Notes: generated by a model not told the origin, from the sequence alone. Shown: positions 8,301-16,873, counted from the stretch's first letter. The stretch is 64,000 nt of DNA from a bacterium (GCA_905221325.1 CAJNCS010000005.1:62001-126000); one strand, 5' to 3'. Numbers and translations are program-made.

Positions 8301-8549
8301 ATGAGTAAAAAAAGTAGAACAGAAAAAGCCAAAGTAACAGAAAATGCAGATTTGGGAGCGTATTTTTTAATTTTAGCAGTTGTAGCCGTTGGGGCACTTG
8401 CTTATTTTTCAGAAGATTTTGGGACAAGGTGGGCAAAAGTTATAGAAATAGTCGGAGCGCCGTTTTCTTTAGGTTTAGGTTTTTTCGCTTTTGATAAAGG
8501 TTTTGAAATGTTAGGCAAGTATAACGAAAAAAACAAAGGCGACGAATGA
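8301..8549 (+). CDS. Small two-span membrane protein, unknown function (relative of the 7878 product)
   Basis: An 82-residue protein with a charged N-terminus (SKKSRTEKAKVTE), span 1 (AYFLILAVVAVGALAYF), loop SEDFGTRWAKVIEIVGAP, span 2 (FSLGLGFFAFDK) and a short charged tail. Order and motif spacing match the preceding membrane protein. AAAGGCG gives a good ribosome site for ATG 8301. Its stop overlaps the start of the HTH gene (ATGA), so the two are translationally coupled. No family recognised; a pore-forming, immunity or signalling role would be speculation. Confidence 0.72.
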   Translation: MSKKSRTEKAKVTENADLGAYFLILAVVAVGALAYFSEDFGTRWAKVIEIVGAPFSLGLGFFAFDKGFEMLGKYNEKNKGDE

Positions 8550-8716
8550 AAAGTCAAGAAACTAAAACAGAATTTATTAAACTAAGAGCGTCTGGGAAAT
8601 CATTTGACTATATAGCTAAAGAACTAAGTATCAGTAAGTCAACTTGTAGCAGTTGGGAAAAAGAACTAAAAGATGCTATAGCAGAATTAAAACAGGAACA
8701 GCTTAACGAATTATAG
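8546..8716 (+). CDS. 56-residue helix-turn-helix protein
   Basis: The frame starts at the ATGA overlap with the preceding gene and encodes MKSQETKTEFIKLRASGKSF and onward to a TAG at 8714. The middle reads F-I-K-L-R-A-S-G-K-S-F-D-Y-I-A-K-E-L-S-I-S-K-S-T, a textbook helix-turn-helix of the resolvase/transposase-HTH type (gS(f)..IA..L.iSk.T), followed by a short acidic-basic helix. The product could be a DNA-binding regulator of the cassette or a remnant of a mobile-element protein. It is too short to carry a catalytic domain. A terminator follows at 8747. Confidence 0.7.
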   Translation: MKSQETKTEFIKLRASGKSFDYIAKELSISKSTCSSWEKELKDAIAELKQEQLNEL

Positions 8717-8746
8717 TTTCTTGCCTGCTGAACTCGTCAATATTTC

Positions 8747-8769
8747 GCCCTTTTTAGGGCTCTTTTTTA
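8747..8769 (+). terminator. Rho-independent terminator after the small-protein cassette
   Basis: GCCCT-tttt-AGGGC stem followed by TCTTTTTTA. It ends any transcript running from the thi operon through the three small genes. Confidence 0.8.
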
Positions 8770-8866
8770 TGGACTTTTTTAGGAACTTTCAAGAAAAACT
8801 AAGGCGATTTAATGCCTAAATGTTTTTAAAGAAAGTCAGTATTTTCAAGGATTGAGCCCTAAAAAT

Positions 8867-8895
8867 TTGACTTGTAGAGTGTTAAATGATAGTAT
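8867..8895 (+). promoter_or_regulatory. ctsR-clpC promoter
   Basis: TTGACT (8867-8872), 17-bp spacer, TAGTAT (8890-8895), immediately followed by the CtsR operator. Confidence 0.75.
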
Positions 8896-8912
8896 AGTCA
8901 AAGATAGTCAAG
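8896..8912 (+). promoter_or_regulatory. CtsR operator
   Basis: AGTCAAA-GAT-AGTCAAG matches the CtsR heptad direct repeat (RGTCAAA-NAN-RGTCAAA) with one mismatch. It starts just after the -10 box, so CtsR would repress its own operon and release it on heat or protein stress. Confidence 0.92.
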
Positions 8913-8937
8913 GTTCAAAGAAGGAGTTTGATTTACT

Positions 8938-9396
8938 ATGAGATTTAAAAATACATCAGATCATATCGAAGCCTATATCAAGGCGATTTTAGACCAAGCT
9001 GGTATCGTGGAATTGCAACGGAGCCAGTTAGCAGATACCTTTCAGGTTGTGCCTAGTCAGATCAACTATGTAATCAAGACACGTTTTACTGAAAGCAGAG
9101 GATACTTGGTTGAGAGCAAGCGTGGTGGCGGAGGCTACATTCGCATAGGCCGGATTGAGTTTTCCAATCATCATGAGATGCTCCGCGATTTGCTTTACTC
9201 GATTGGTGAGCGAGTTAGTCAGGAGATTTATGAGGATATTCTCCAGCTTTTGGTGGAGCAGGACTTGATGACCAAGCAGGAGATGACCTTACTGGTATCT
9301 GTGGCAATGGATCGTGTCCTAGGGGAAGAATCCTCAGTTGTCCGTGCCAATATGCTCCGACAGCTATTGCAAGAGGTAGATAGAAAAGAGAAGTAA
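8938..9396 (+). CDS. ctsR: Transcriptional repressor CtsR
   Basis: A 152-residue dimeric repressor of class III heat-shock genes. The N-terminal winged HTH contains QLADTFQVVPSQINYVIKTRF, and the tetraglycine-type wing RGGGGYI (here KRGGGGYIRIG) that reads the DNA minor groove and senses heat is intact. The C-terminal helical domain follows (about 75-152). AAGGAG precedes the ATG. It lies directly behind its own operator and one base before the clpC start region, so both genes form one autoregulated unit. Confidence 0.96.
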   Translation: MRFKNTSDHIEAYIKAILDQAGIVELQRSQLADTFQVVPSQINYVIKTRFTESRGYLVESKRGGGGYIRIGRIEFSNHHEMLRDLLYSIGERVSQEIYEDILQLLVEQDLMTKQEMTLLVSVAMDRVLGEESSVVRANMLRQLLQEVDRKEK

Positions 9397-9397
9397 G

Positions 9398-11830
9398 ATG
9401 AACTATTCAAAAGCATTGAATGAATGTATTGAAAGTGCCTACATGGTTGCGAGCCATTTTGGAGCTCGTTATCTAGAGTCTTGGCATTTATTGATTGCCA
9501 TGTCCAATCACAGTTACAGTGTGGCAGGTGCGACTTTAAACGATTATCCTTATGAAATGGACCGTTTAGAAGAGGTTGCGTTGGAACTGACTGAAACAGA
9601 CTATAGCCAAGACGAAACCTTTACGGAATTACCTTTTTCCCATCGTTTGGAGGTTCTCTTTGCAGAAGCAGAGTATGTGGCCTCAGTGGTCCATGCAAAG
9701 GTGCTAGGGACAGAGCATGTATTATATGCAATCTTGCATGATGGCAATGCCTTGGCGACACGCATCTTGGAGAGAGCAGGCTTCTCTTACGAAGACCAGA
9801 AAGATCAGGTCAGAATTGCCGCTCTTCGTCGCAATCTAGAAGAACGTGCTGGCTGGACTAGAGAAGATCTCAAGGCTTTGCATCAACGCCATCGCACAGT
9901 TGCTGACAAGCAAAATTCCATGGCAAATATGATGGGTATGCCTCAAGCTCAAAGTGGCGGTCTAGAGGACTACACGCATGACCTGACGGAGCAAGCGCGC
10001 TCTGGCAAGTTAGAGCCAGTTATCGGTCGAGACAAGGAAATCTCACGTATGATTCAAATCTTGAGTCGAAAGACCAAGAACAATCCTGTCTTGGTTGGAG
10101 ATGCGGGTGTCGGGAAAACAGCTCTGGCACTTGGGCTTGCCCAGCGTATTGCTAGTGGGGACGTACCAGCTGAAATGGCAAAGATGCGTGTTCTAGAGCT
10201 TGATTTGATGAATGTCGTTGCGGGAACACGTTTTCGTGGAGATTTTGAAGAGCGCATGAACAATATCATCAAGGACATTGAGGAAGATGGCAAAGTGATC
10301 CTCTTTATCGATGAACTCCACACCATCATGGGTTCTGGTAGTGGTATTGATTCGACTCTGGATGCGGCTAATATCTTGAAACCAGCCTTGGCTCGTGGAA
10401 CTTTGAGAACGGTTGGTGCCACCACTCAGGAAGAATACCAAAAACACATCGAAAAAGATGCTGCCCTTTCTCGTCGTTTTGCCAAAGTTACGATTGAAGA
10501 GCCAAGTTTAGCTGACAGCATGACTATTTTGCAAGGTTTGAAGGCCACCTATGAGAAACACCACCGTGTGCAAATCACAGATGAAGCCGTTGAAACAGCT
10601 GTCAAGATGGCGCATCGTTACTTGACCAGTCGTCACTTGCCAGACTCTGCTATCGACCTCTTGGATGAAGCAGCGGCAACCGTTCAAAACAAATCCAAGC
10701 ATGTGAAAGCAGACGAATCCGGCTTGAGTCCAGCTGACAAGGCCTTGATGGATGGCAAGTGGAAACAAGCGGCCCAGCTAATCGCAAAAGAACAAGAAGT
10801 GCCTGTCTATAAAGACTTAGTGACAGAATCTGATATCTTGACTACCTTGAGTCGCTTGTCAGGGATCCCAGTCCAAAAACTGACACAAACAGATGCCAAG
10901 AAATATCTAAATCTTGAAGCGGAACTGCACAAACGTGTCATCGGCCAAGATCAAGCTGTTTCAAGTATTAGCCGTGCGATTCGTCGTAATCAGTCAGGGA
11001 TTCGCAGTCACAAGCGTCCGATTGGTTCCTTTATGTTCCTAGGGCCGACGGGAGTCGGTAAGACCGAATTGGCAAAGGCTCTGGCAGAAGTCCTCTTTGA
11101 CGACGAATCAGCCCTTATCCGCTTTGATATGAGTGAGTATATGGAGAAATTTGCGGCCAGCCGTCTTAATGGAGCTCCTCCGGGCTATGTGGGCTACGAA
11201 GAAGGTGGGGAGTTGACCGAGAAGGTTCGCAACAAACCATACTCCGTTCTCCTCTTTGATGAGGTAGAGAAGGCTCACCCAGATATCTTTAATGTTCTCT
11301 TGCAGGTTCTGGACGACGGTGTCTTGACAGATAGCAAGGGACGCAAGGTTGATTTTTCAAATACTATTATCATCATGACGTCAAACCTTGGTGCGACGGC
11401 TCTTCGTGATGACAAGACTGTCGGCTTTGGCGCGAAAGACATTCGTTTTGACCAGGAAAATATGGAAAAACGAATCTTTGAAGAGTTGAAAAAAACTTAT
11501 CGACCAGAGTTTATCAACCGTATTGATGAAAAGGTGGTCTTCCACAGCTTAGATAGTAAACACATGCAGGAAATCGTTAAGATCATGGTTAAACCATTGA
11601 TTGCTAGCCTAGCAGAGAAAGGCATCGACTTGAAACTGCAAGCTTCAGCGTTGAAGTTACTAGCAAGCCAAGGATATGATCCGGAAATGGGAGCTCGCCC
11701 ACTTCGCAGAACCCTGCAAACAGAAGTGGAGGACAAGTTGGCAGAACTTCTTCTCAAGGGAGAGCTGGTGGCAGGCAAGACTCTCAAGATTGGTGTCAAA
11801 GAAGGCCAGTTAAAATTTGATATTGCTTAA
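9398..11830 (+). CDS. clpC: ATP-dependent Clp protease ATP-binding subunit ClpC
   Basis: An 810-residue AAA+ unfoldase that feeds substrates to ClpP. It has an N-terminal double Clp-N domain (about 1-145), AAA-1 with Walker [11 protein letters not shown] near 234 and Walker [12 protein letters not shown], a shortened middle region, and AAA-2 with [10 protein letters not shown] near 549, Walker [20 protein letters not shown] and the C-terminal D2-small domain ([12 protein letters not shown]). Start is one base after the ctsR stop with AGAGAAG upstream. It is controlled by the CtsR site at 8896 and closed by the terminator at 11838. Confidence 0.96.
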   Translation: MNYSKALNECIESAYMVASHFGARYLESWHLLIAMSNHSYSVAGATLNDYPYEMDRLEEVALELTETDYSQDETFTELPFSHRLEVLFAEAEYVASVVHAKVLGTEHVLYAILHDGNALATRILERAGFSYEDQKDQVRIAALRRNLEERAGWTREDLKALHQRHRTVADKQNSMANMMGMPQAQSGGLEDYTHDLTEQARSGKLEPVIGRDKEISRMIQILSRKTKNNPVLVGDAGVGKTALALGLAQRIASGDVPAEMAKMRVLELDLMNVVAGTRFRGDFEERMNNIIKDIEEDGKVILFIDELHTIMGSGSGIDSTLDAANILKPALARGTLRTVGATTQEEYQKHIEKDAALSRRFAKVTIEEPSLADSMTILQGLKATYEKHHRVQITDEAVETAVKMAHRYLTSRHLPDSAIDLLDEAAATVQNKSKHVKADESGLSPADKALMDGKWKQAAQLIAKEQEVPVYKDLVTESDILTTLSRLSGIPVQKLTQTDAKKYLNLEAELHKRVIGQDQAVSSISRAIRRNQSGIRSHKRPIGSFMFLGPTGVGKTELAKALAEVLFDDESALIRFDMSEYMEKFAASRLNGAPPGYVGYEEGGELTEKVRNKPYSVLLFDEVEKAHPDIFNVLLQVLDDGVLTDSKGRKVDFSNTIIIMTSNLGATALRDDKTVGFGAKDIRFDQENMEKRIFEELKKTYRPEFINRIDEKVVFHSLDSKHMQEIVKIMVKPLIASLAEKGIDLKLQASALKLLASQGYDPEMGARPLRRTLQTEVEDKLAELLLKGELVAGKTLKIGVKEGQLKFDIA

Positions 11831-11837
11831 AAATGGA

Positions 11838-11868
11838 GAATCAGGAGAAGTCCTGATTCTTTTTTTGG
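11838..11868 (+). terminator. Rho-independent terminator after clpC
   Basis: Perfect 9-bp stem GAATCAGGA / TCCTGATTC with a GAAG loop and a seven-T tail. Confidence 0.95.
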
Positions 11869-11898
11869 AACCTTTTTATATAAAATGATAAAAAACTA

Positions 11899-11926
11899 TT
11901 GACAAAATAAAAATATAGTATATAAT
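11899..11926 (+). promoter_or_regulatory. Promoter of the NAD salvage operon with overlapping palindrome
   Basis: TTGACA (11899-11904), 16-bp spacer, TATAAT (11921-11926). An 11-bp palindrome ATATA-G-TATAT (11913-11923) overlaps the -10 box and could be the operator of the Nudix-type regulator encoded third in the operon. The promoter is well supported; the operator is a guess because the area is AT-rich. Confidence 0.7.
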
Positions 11927-11975
11927 AAAAACATAGAAAACAAAAATATCAAAAATTATAAAAAGGAAAACGAGT

Positions 11976-13034
11976 ATGAAAAAGAAAACAGCAGTGGTAT
12001 TTGGGACCTATGCCCCTCTCCATCAGGGGCATATCGATCTGATCCAGCGAGCTAAGCGTCAGTGTGATCAGGTCTGGGTAGTCGTTTCAGGCTACGAGGG
12101 AGACCGAGGTGATCAGGTAGGTTTAAGTCTTCAAAAACGATTTCGCTATATTCGAGAGGCTTTTCGTGATGACGAATTGACCTCTGTCTGCAAGCTGGAT
12201 GAGACCAACCTTCCCCGTTACCCTATGGGCTGGCAGGAGTGGTTGGACCAGATGTTAGCGGAGATTTCCTATGATGAAAACCAGCAAGAACTGACTTTCT
12301 TTGTGGGAGAAGAAGAATACCAGCAAGAACTAGCTAAACGTGGATTTGGCACTGTCTTGCAAGAAAGAAAGTTTGGTATCTCAGCGACTATGATTCGAGA
12401 AAATCCAAGCAAATATTGGAAATACATCGCTCAGCCCTTCCGTCGTCAGTTTACCAAGAAAGTCTTGATCATGGGAAGTGCCAGTAATGGGAAGACCACT
12501 CTAGCCAAGGATTTGGCAAGGTATTACGATGCGCCCGTTAGTCTGGAATACGCGCGTGAGTACCAGATCAAAAACAATGTCCGCGACGATGAATTGACTC
12601 CAAAGGATTACTACTATCTCCTTTTAGGGCAGTATGACCAGACCTCCAAGTTAATCGACAGCAATGCCAATCGAGGCCTAGTGATAGCTGATACCAATTC
12701 ATTGGTAACCAAGGGCTACTATGACTATTACATGGAGACTGAGGACCAAAGGGACTTATCAGGAGAAACCTTTGACAATCTCTTTGCCTCTATCTTGGCC
12801 AAGGAAAAATGGGATTTGATTCTCTTTGTGCAGCCTGTGGGTTCCTATGTCAATGATGGATTTAGAGATATGACCATGGCAGAAGACCACATTCGCTACA
12901 GTTTTTCCCAGCATTTGGACCAGATGAGAGAGAGATACTTAACCACCATTCCACTAGTTTATCTAGCGGAGGATTATCTAGGCAATTATGAAGCAGCCAA
13001 AGTGGCTATTGATGCCATTTACCAAGCAGATTAG
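11976..13034 (+). CDS. nadR: NadR-type NMN adenylyltransferase / ribosylnicotinamide kinase
   Basis: A 352-residue cytosolic bifunctional enzyme. The N-terminal nucleotidyltransferase domain (about 1-150) starts VVFGTYAPLHQGHIDLIQRA with the GxxxPxHxGH signature and contains ISATMIRENP. The kinase domain (about 163-352) has the P-loop GSASNGKTTLAKDL and the lid/Walker B-like stretch LVIADTNSLVTKGYY. It turns imported ribosylnicotinamide into NMN and NMN into NAD. There is no N-terminal HTH as in enterobacterial NadR, so it is not a repressor. It lies ahead of pnuC, which imports the substrate. AAGGAAAACG precedes the ATG. Confidence 0.92.
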   Translation: MKKKTAVVFGTYAPLHQGHIDLIQRAKRQCDQVWVVVSGYEGDRGDQVGLSLQKRFRYIREAFRDDELTSVCKLDETNLPRYPMGWQEWLDQMLAEISYDENQQELTFFVGEEEYQQELAKRGFGTVLQERKFGISATMIRENPSKYWKYIAQPFRRQFTKKVLIMGSASNGKTTLAKDLARYYDAPVSLEYAREYQIKNNVRDDELTPKDYYYLLLGQYDQTSKLIDSNANRGLVIADTNSLVTKGYYDYYMETEDQRDLSGETFDNLFASILAKEKWDLILFVQPVGSYVNDGFRDMTMAEDHIRYSFSQHLDQMRERYLTTIPLVYLAEDYLGNYEAAKVAIDAIYQAD

Positions 13035-13043
13035 GAGAAAAAT

Positions 13044-13823
13044 ATGAAAAAACTAACTGAAAAAATCACACAATTTATCGAAAACTTTAAAAATGTCCAT
13101 GCAGAAGCCCGCAAGATTGGTTTTGCAGGAATCATGCGTTTGCTATGGAAAGATCTCTTTGTCGGCCGTAGCCTTTTCCAGTGGTTGTATCTTATCGCCC
13201 TGTCAAGTGTTCCCTTAATCCTAGAGTTCACGCAAAATACAGAAAGTCATGACTGGCTCAGCTTGTTTGCATCTTGGACTGGGATTGTCTGTGTTATCCT
13301 AGTAGCAGAAGGGCGTGCAAGCAATTATCTCTTTGGGGCTATTAACTCGGCTATCTACTTGATCTTGGCCATGAATGCGACTTTTTATGGAGAAGTCTTG
13401 ACGACTGTTTACTTCTTTGTCATGCAGCCGATTGGTCTCTATGCTTGGCTGTCCAATCGTATCAATGACCAAGGAAAACCAGAAGAATCCCACTTTGAAG
13501 CTAAGAAATTATCTGTTCTTGACTGGCTCAAGTACTTGGCCTTGACTGCCATTATCTGGATTGGTATGGGCTTGGCTTACCAAAGTATCAATAGCGCTCG
13601 CCCTTTCCGTGATAGTGTTACCGATGCGACCAATGGTGTTGGTCAGCTCTTGATGACACGTCTCTACCGCGAGCAATGGATTTTCTGGATTGCCACCAAT
13701 CTCTTTAGTATTTATCTCTGGTGGGGTGAAAATATCCACATCCAAGGGATGTACTGGGTTTACACACTTAACAGTCTAGTGGGGTGGTACCAATGGACCA
13801 AGGCAGTTCGAAAGGAGGCATAA
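13044..13823 (+). CDS. pnuC: Ribosylnicotinamide/NMN transporter PnuC
   Basis: A 259-residue integral membrane protein with about seven spans. PnuC family marks are the WTGIVCVILVAEGRASNYLFG region, NATFYGEVLTTVYFFVMQP, IGLYAWL and the C-terminal QWIFWIATNLFSIYLWWG segment (each cited in part). It facilitates diffusion of ribosylnicotinamide, which is trapped by NadR phosphorylation. It starts 9 bp after nadR with AGGAGAAA and ends two bases before the regulator gene. Confidence 0.93.
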   Translation: MKKLTEKITQFIENFKNVHAEARKIGFAGIMRLLWKDLFVGRSLFQWLYLIALSSVPLILEFTQNTESHDWLSLFASWTGIVCVILVAEGRASNYLFGAINSAIYLILAMNATFYGEVLTTVYFFVMQPIGLYAWLSNRINDQGKPEESHFEAKKLSVLDWLKYLALTAIIWIGMGLAYQSINSARPFRDSVTDATNGVGQLLMTRLYREQWIFWIATNLFSIYLWWGENIHIQGMYWVYTLNSLVGWYQWTKAVRKEA

Positions 13824-13824
13824 G

Positions 13825-14598
13825 ATGGCAGACATAAAGATTCCAGCCGGGATGACGGAAAAAGAATATTATGAAATCCATGCCAGTCAGGAGGAGTTTT
13901 TAGACTGGTACTACAAGCAGGAACTCCCTCAATATGAAAAACCAAGTGTGACAGTAGATATGGTAGCCTACTGCTTTGTCGAAGGAAAGATCAAGCTCTT
14001 GCTAATCCGTCGCAAGGCTCACCCTTATCAGAACTGTTTAGCCTTAGTTGGAGGCTTTATGGACAAGGGAGAAGATGCTGCACATGCCTGTCAACGCGAG
14101 GTGAGAGAAGAAGTAAATCTCGATCTACCTTTGGAAAAAATTGAGCAATTAATGACCGTATCGACCCCTGGGCGTGATCCGCGGGGATGGACAGTGACCA
14201 TTGCCCACTTAGTGTACCTACCTAGTCGTGCATTAGAACTGGTTCAGGCAGGTGACGATGCCAAGGATGTGGTTTTTGTAGATGTCGATTTCCAGACAGG
14301 TAAATGCTACCTTGAGGGAGTCGAGCTGGACGAGCAATCTTTCGCTTTTGACCATTATGCCATTATCCAAGAATCCATCAAACGAATTCAAGGCCGTCTC
14401 GACTGGAATCCGACTTTCCTTTATCTGCTGGAGGAGGAGTTCACTGTCTACGAAGGAACCGAACTAGTCAATCTCATCAACCCAGGACGCCCAATCGTCA
14501 GCAATAACTTTCTCGTAAAATACGGCGAATATGTAGAAGAAGTTGGACTCAAACGAGTACCCAAAAAGAAACCAAGAAAAACCTATCGATTGAAATAA
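13825..14598 (+). CDS. NrtR-like Nudix-domain transcriptional regulator of NAD metabolism
   Basis: A 257-residue protein with a Nudix domain (about 43-175) and a C-terminal winged-helix region (about 185-250). The Nudix box reads GGFMDKGEDAAHACQREVRE followed by EVNL, with Asn where the catalytic motif has Gly. The C-terminal part (RLDWNPTFLYLLEEEFT, LVNLINPGRPIVSNNFLVKYG, YVEEVGLK) has the layout of NrtR repressors, which sense ADP-ribose or similar compounds. Start at 13825 with AAGGAGG just upstream, two bases after pnuC. The operon nadR-pnuC-regulator favours a feedback regulator over a plain Nudix hydrolase, but hydrolase activity cannot be excluded. Confidence 0.75.
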   Translation: MADIKIPAGMTEKEYYEIHASQEEFLDWYYKQELPQYEKPSVTVDMVAYCFVEGKIKLLLIRRKAHPYQNCLALVGGFMDKGEDAAHACQREVREEVNLDLPLEKIEQLMTVSTPGRDPRGWTVTIAHLVYLPSRALELVQAGDDAKDVVFVDVDFQTGKCYLEGVELDEQSFAFDHYAIIQESIKRIQGRLDWNPTFLYLLEEEFTVYEGTELVNLINPGRPIVSNNFLVKYGEYVEEVGLKRVPKKKPRKTYRLK

Positions 14599-14603
14599 AA
14601 AGC

Positions 14604-14636
14604 GAGGTCGGAAACTTTTCCCGACCTCTTTATTTA
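14604..14636 (+). terminator. Terminator after the NAD operon
   Basis: Perfect 8-bp stem GAGGTCGG / CCGACCTC with a 9-nt loop and TTTATTT tail. It also faces the end of the convergent small membrane protein gene at 14646. Confidence 0.85.
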
Positions 14637-14645
14637 TCATCATTT

Positions 14646-14876
14646 TTATGAATGGCTATCTTTCTTAGAATTGCTCAACAGGTGAGTAAAAAAGTCTTTG
14701 TATCGATACTTGAGATATTTTTCGTGTAGGAATAACAAAGCGATATAGAAAATCATAAAGACTGTAGTCAGATAGAAGACATCAAATGCAGTTCGCGCAT
14801 AGTGAGTTGCGTGTTGAAAAGAGCCAATAGCTGCCAAAATCAACCAAGGAAGATACTTGTAATACTTATTTAGCAT
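14646..14876 (-). CDS. Small membrane protein, unknown function
   Basis: A 76-residue protein with two predicted spans (YLPWLILAAIGSFQ and FYLTTVFMIFYIALLFL) and a basic, Ser/Lys-rich tail ending KKDSHS. The strand is supported by AGGAGG nine bases before the ATG. It is convergent with the NAD operon and divergent from the lipoprotein gene at 15143. I do not recognise a family; it looks like one of the short streptococcal membrane proteins of unknown role. Confidence 0.7.
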   Translation of the reverse strand: MLNKYYKYLPWLILAAIGSFQHATHYARTAFDVFYLTTVFMIFYIALLFLHEKYLKYRYKDFFTHLLSNSKKDSHS

Positions 14877-15008
14877 AAGAGCATACCTCCTATATTCTAT
14901 TTCAATGTTATTATATTCCTTTGTCTAACACAATGCAAGCGATTACACAAAGGTGATGTAAAAAATAGGACTCTAATTTTAAAAATTTTCTATTTTTTTC
15001 GTTTCAAT

Positions 15009-15016
15009 TACGAATA
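15009..15016 (+). promoter_or_regulatory. Possible SigX combox (perfect TACGAATA)
   Basis: A perfect cin-box octamer preceded by a T-rich run (TATTTTTTTCG). The next gene on this strand is the lipoprotein at 15143, which also has its own vegetative promoter at 15060. An octamer of this composition can occur by chance in 64 kb of AT-rich DNA, so support is modest. Confidence 0.4.
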
Positions 15017-15025
15017 GAAATAGTA

Positions 15026-15053
15026 GAGAGAAATTTTTTAAAATAGTTTCTCT
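15026..15053 (+). other. Hairpin between combox and lipoprotein promoter
   Basis: AGAGAAA / TTTCTCT form a 7-bp stem around an AT-rich loop. A transcript begun at the combox would carry it at its 5' end. There is no clear U tail. Confidence 0.35.
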
Positions 15054-15059
15054 AAATAG

Positions 15060-15088
15060 TTGACAGATTCAAGGCCTAATGTTACAAT
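15060..15088 (+). promoter_or_regulatory. Promoter of the Ser-rich lipoprotein gene
   Basis: TTGACA (15060-15065), 17-bp spacer, TACAAT (15083-15088). Confidence 0.8.
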
Positions 15089-15142
15089 AATATTACAAAA
15101 AGATTTCTTAACATTTCAAAAATGTTACAAAGGAGTAGAAAA

Positions 15143-15826
15143 ATGAAAAAGAAAACCTATATCAAATTGATGGCAGCGACTGTATTGGCTTCTACCTTGC
15201 TACTGGGAGCTTGTGGAAATAAAAACGAAACCACTCAAACCAGCAGCTCTGCCAAGACAAGTCAATCATCAAGTTCTAAAGCAGCTTCTTCTAGCAAAGA
15301 AAGCAAGACACAAAAATCTTCAAGCTCAGCTTCATCTGAAAAGGCTCAGGCATCTTCTGGTCAGTCTTCTACAACGGCAGATCAGTCACAAGCGAAACCG
15401 GCACCTGAATCAAGACAAGAACAAGCAGCTCCTAGTCAACAAGCCCCTTTTCAGGCTCCATCAACTCAGCAAGACTCTCAAGCCCAGTCTAACCAGTCAG
15501 GCTATGATCCAACAACTGACCGCAAACTTCAAGACAAGCAAGCAGAACACAACAAACGCTACAAGGGTGTTTTAACCATGGTCGATGGTGACTTCTCAGC
15601 AGCTGCAGGCAACTGGAAGGGAGCAAATGGCGAAACTATTACGGTTTCATCAGGGGGTCAATTTACAGTAGAAACTACAGATGGAAAGAAAGAAAACTAT
15701 TCTATCAGAGGTTACTCTTACACTCTTGATGATGGCAAGTATAATGCCAAAATCGGTGGAGGAAAAATCATCCAAATTACAACAGGTGCGGATGGTAAAG
15801 TTTCGAGCGTTGCTTTGATTCAATAA
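15143..15826 (+). CDS. Ser/Gln-rich lipoprotein, unknown function
   Basis: A 227-residue lipoprotein. The signal (MKKKTYIKLMAATVLASTLL) ends in lipobox LLGAC with Cys near 24. A long low-complexity Ser/Lys/Ala/Gln linker (about 30-130) acts as a stalk. A compact C-terminal domain follows (about 140-227: RYKGVLTMVDGDFSAAAGNW, GETITVSSGGQFTV, YSIRGYSYTLDDGKY), probably beta-rich, and also seen in other streptococcal lipoproteins of unknown role. I chose ATG 15143 because AAGGAG lies just upstream and the signal peptide starts there. A strong bidirectional terminator follows. Confidence 0.82.
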   Translation: MKKKTYIKLMAATVLASTLLLGACGNKNETTQTSSSAKTSQSSSSKAASSSKESKTQKSSSSASSEKAQASSGQSSTTADQSQAKPAPESRQEQAAPSQQAPFQAPSTQQDSQAQSNQSGYDPTTDRKLQDKQAEHNKRYKGVLTMVDGDFSAAAGNWKGANGETITVSSGGQFTVETTDGKKENYSIRGYSYTLDDGKYNAKIGGGKIIQITTGADGKVSSVALIQ

Positions 15827-15851
15827 CAATATCTAGGTTTTTCTAGGAGCT

Positions 15852-15887
15852 AAAAAACCGTAAACTCCAAGTGAGTTACGGTTTTTT
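15852..15887. terminator. Bidirectional terminator between lipoprotein gene and dus
   Basis: AAAAAACCGTA-a-ACTC pairs with GAGT-TACGGTTTTTT, giving a U tail on both strands and serving the two convergent genes. Confidence 0.92.
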
Positions 15888-15892
15888 GTGTA

Positions 15893-16873
15893 TTATACTT
15901 TGTCTAATTGCAAGAGGGCTTCAATCTCTGCTAGGGTGCTAGCTTGGGAAATGGCTCCACGAAGTTTGGCAGCGCCAGATGTTCCACGGAGATAGTGAGG
16001 AGCGAGGCCACGGAATTCACGAACGGCTATGTTTTCCCCTTTGAGGTTAATCAAGCGTTTCAAGTGCTCGTAGGCGATTTTCATCTTGTCTTCAAAGGTC
16101 AAATCAGGGAGGATTTCTCCTGTTTCAAAGTAATGGTTGATTTGATTGAAGAGGTACGGATTCCCCATGGCAGCTCGGCCAATCATGACTGCGTCAGCAC
16201 CGACTTCTTCGATACGCTGTTTGGCCTCTTGAACTGTACGGATGTCACCGTTGGCGATAAATGGAATCTTGGTCAAAGCTTGGGCTACATCGTGCAAGGT
16301 CTCAAGGTCTGCGTGGCCTGTATACATTTGTTCGCGGGTACGGCCATGCATCGCAAGAGCAGAGACACCTGCAGCCTCAGCTGCGAGGGCATTTTCCACG
16401 GCCAGGGATGGGTCAGACCAACCCGTACGCATTTTGACAGTGAGGGGGATATCAAGGACAGATTGGACCTTGTTGATAATAGAGTAGATCTTGTCTGGGT
16501 CCTTGAGCCACATAGCGCCAGCTTCATTCTTCACGATTTTGTTAACTGGGCAACCCATGTTGATATCGACGATATCAGTCTTGGTGTTTTTTTGGATGAA
16601 TTCTGCTGCGCGTGCGAGGCTATCTTCATCGCTACCAAAGAGTTGGATAGAAACAGGGTTCTCTCCTTCATCGATATGAAGCATATGTAGGGTTTTTTCG
16701 TTGTTGTATTGGATTCCCTTGTCAGAAACCATTTCCATTACAACGAGTCCAGCTCCGAGCTCTTTTGCGATGGTACGAAAGGCTGAGTTGGTGACACCAG
16801 CCATGGGCGCTAAAACGGTACGATTGGGAATCTCAACATTGCCAATCATAAAGGGTGTATTAAGATTTGTCAC
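15893..16873 (-). CDS. dus: tRNA-dihydrouridine synthase
   Basis: A 326-residue FMN-dependent enzyme reducing uridines in the tRNA D-loop. Family marks: [14 protein letters not shown] near the front, [19 protein letters not shown] with the active-site Cys, the phosphate-binding [13 protein letters not shown], and [12 protein letters not shown] and [13 protein letters not shown] (FMN site). I choose the GTG at 16873 ([12 protein letters not shown]): it has TGGAGGAA eight bases upstream and leaves a 14-bp overlap with hslO. A start further upstream at 16903 would lack a ribosome site and extend the overlap. It is translated after hslO in one operon. Confidence 0.93.
   Translation of the reverse strand: MTNLNTPFMIGNVEIPNRTVLAPMAGVTNSAFRTIAKELGAGLVVMEMVSDKGIQYNNEKTLHMLHIDEGENPVSIQLFGSDEDSLARAAEFIQKNTKTDIVDINMGCPVNKIVKNEAGAMWLKDPDKIYSIINKVQSVLDIPLTVKMRTGWSDPSLAVENALAAEAAGVSALAMHGRTREQMYTGHADLETLHDVAQALTKIPFIANGDIRTVQEAKQRIEEVGADAVMIGRAAMGNPYLFNQINHYFETGEILPDLTFEDKMKIAYEHLKRLINLKGENIAVREFRGLAPHYLRGTSGAAKLRGAISQASTLAEIEALLQLDKV

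Noticed and set aside
13825..14598. Simple housekeeping Nudix hydrolase
   Set aside because: The C-terminal winged-helix-like region and the place in the nadR-pnuC operon fit an NrtR-type regulator better, though activity cannot be excluded.
15944..16690. A 248-codon open frame on the plus strand antisense to dus
   Set aside because: Shadow of a well-supported gene on the opposite strand; no ribosome site and improbable composition.
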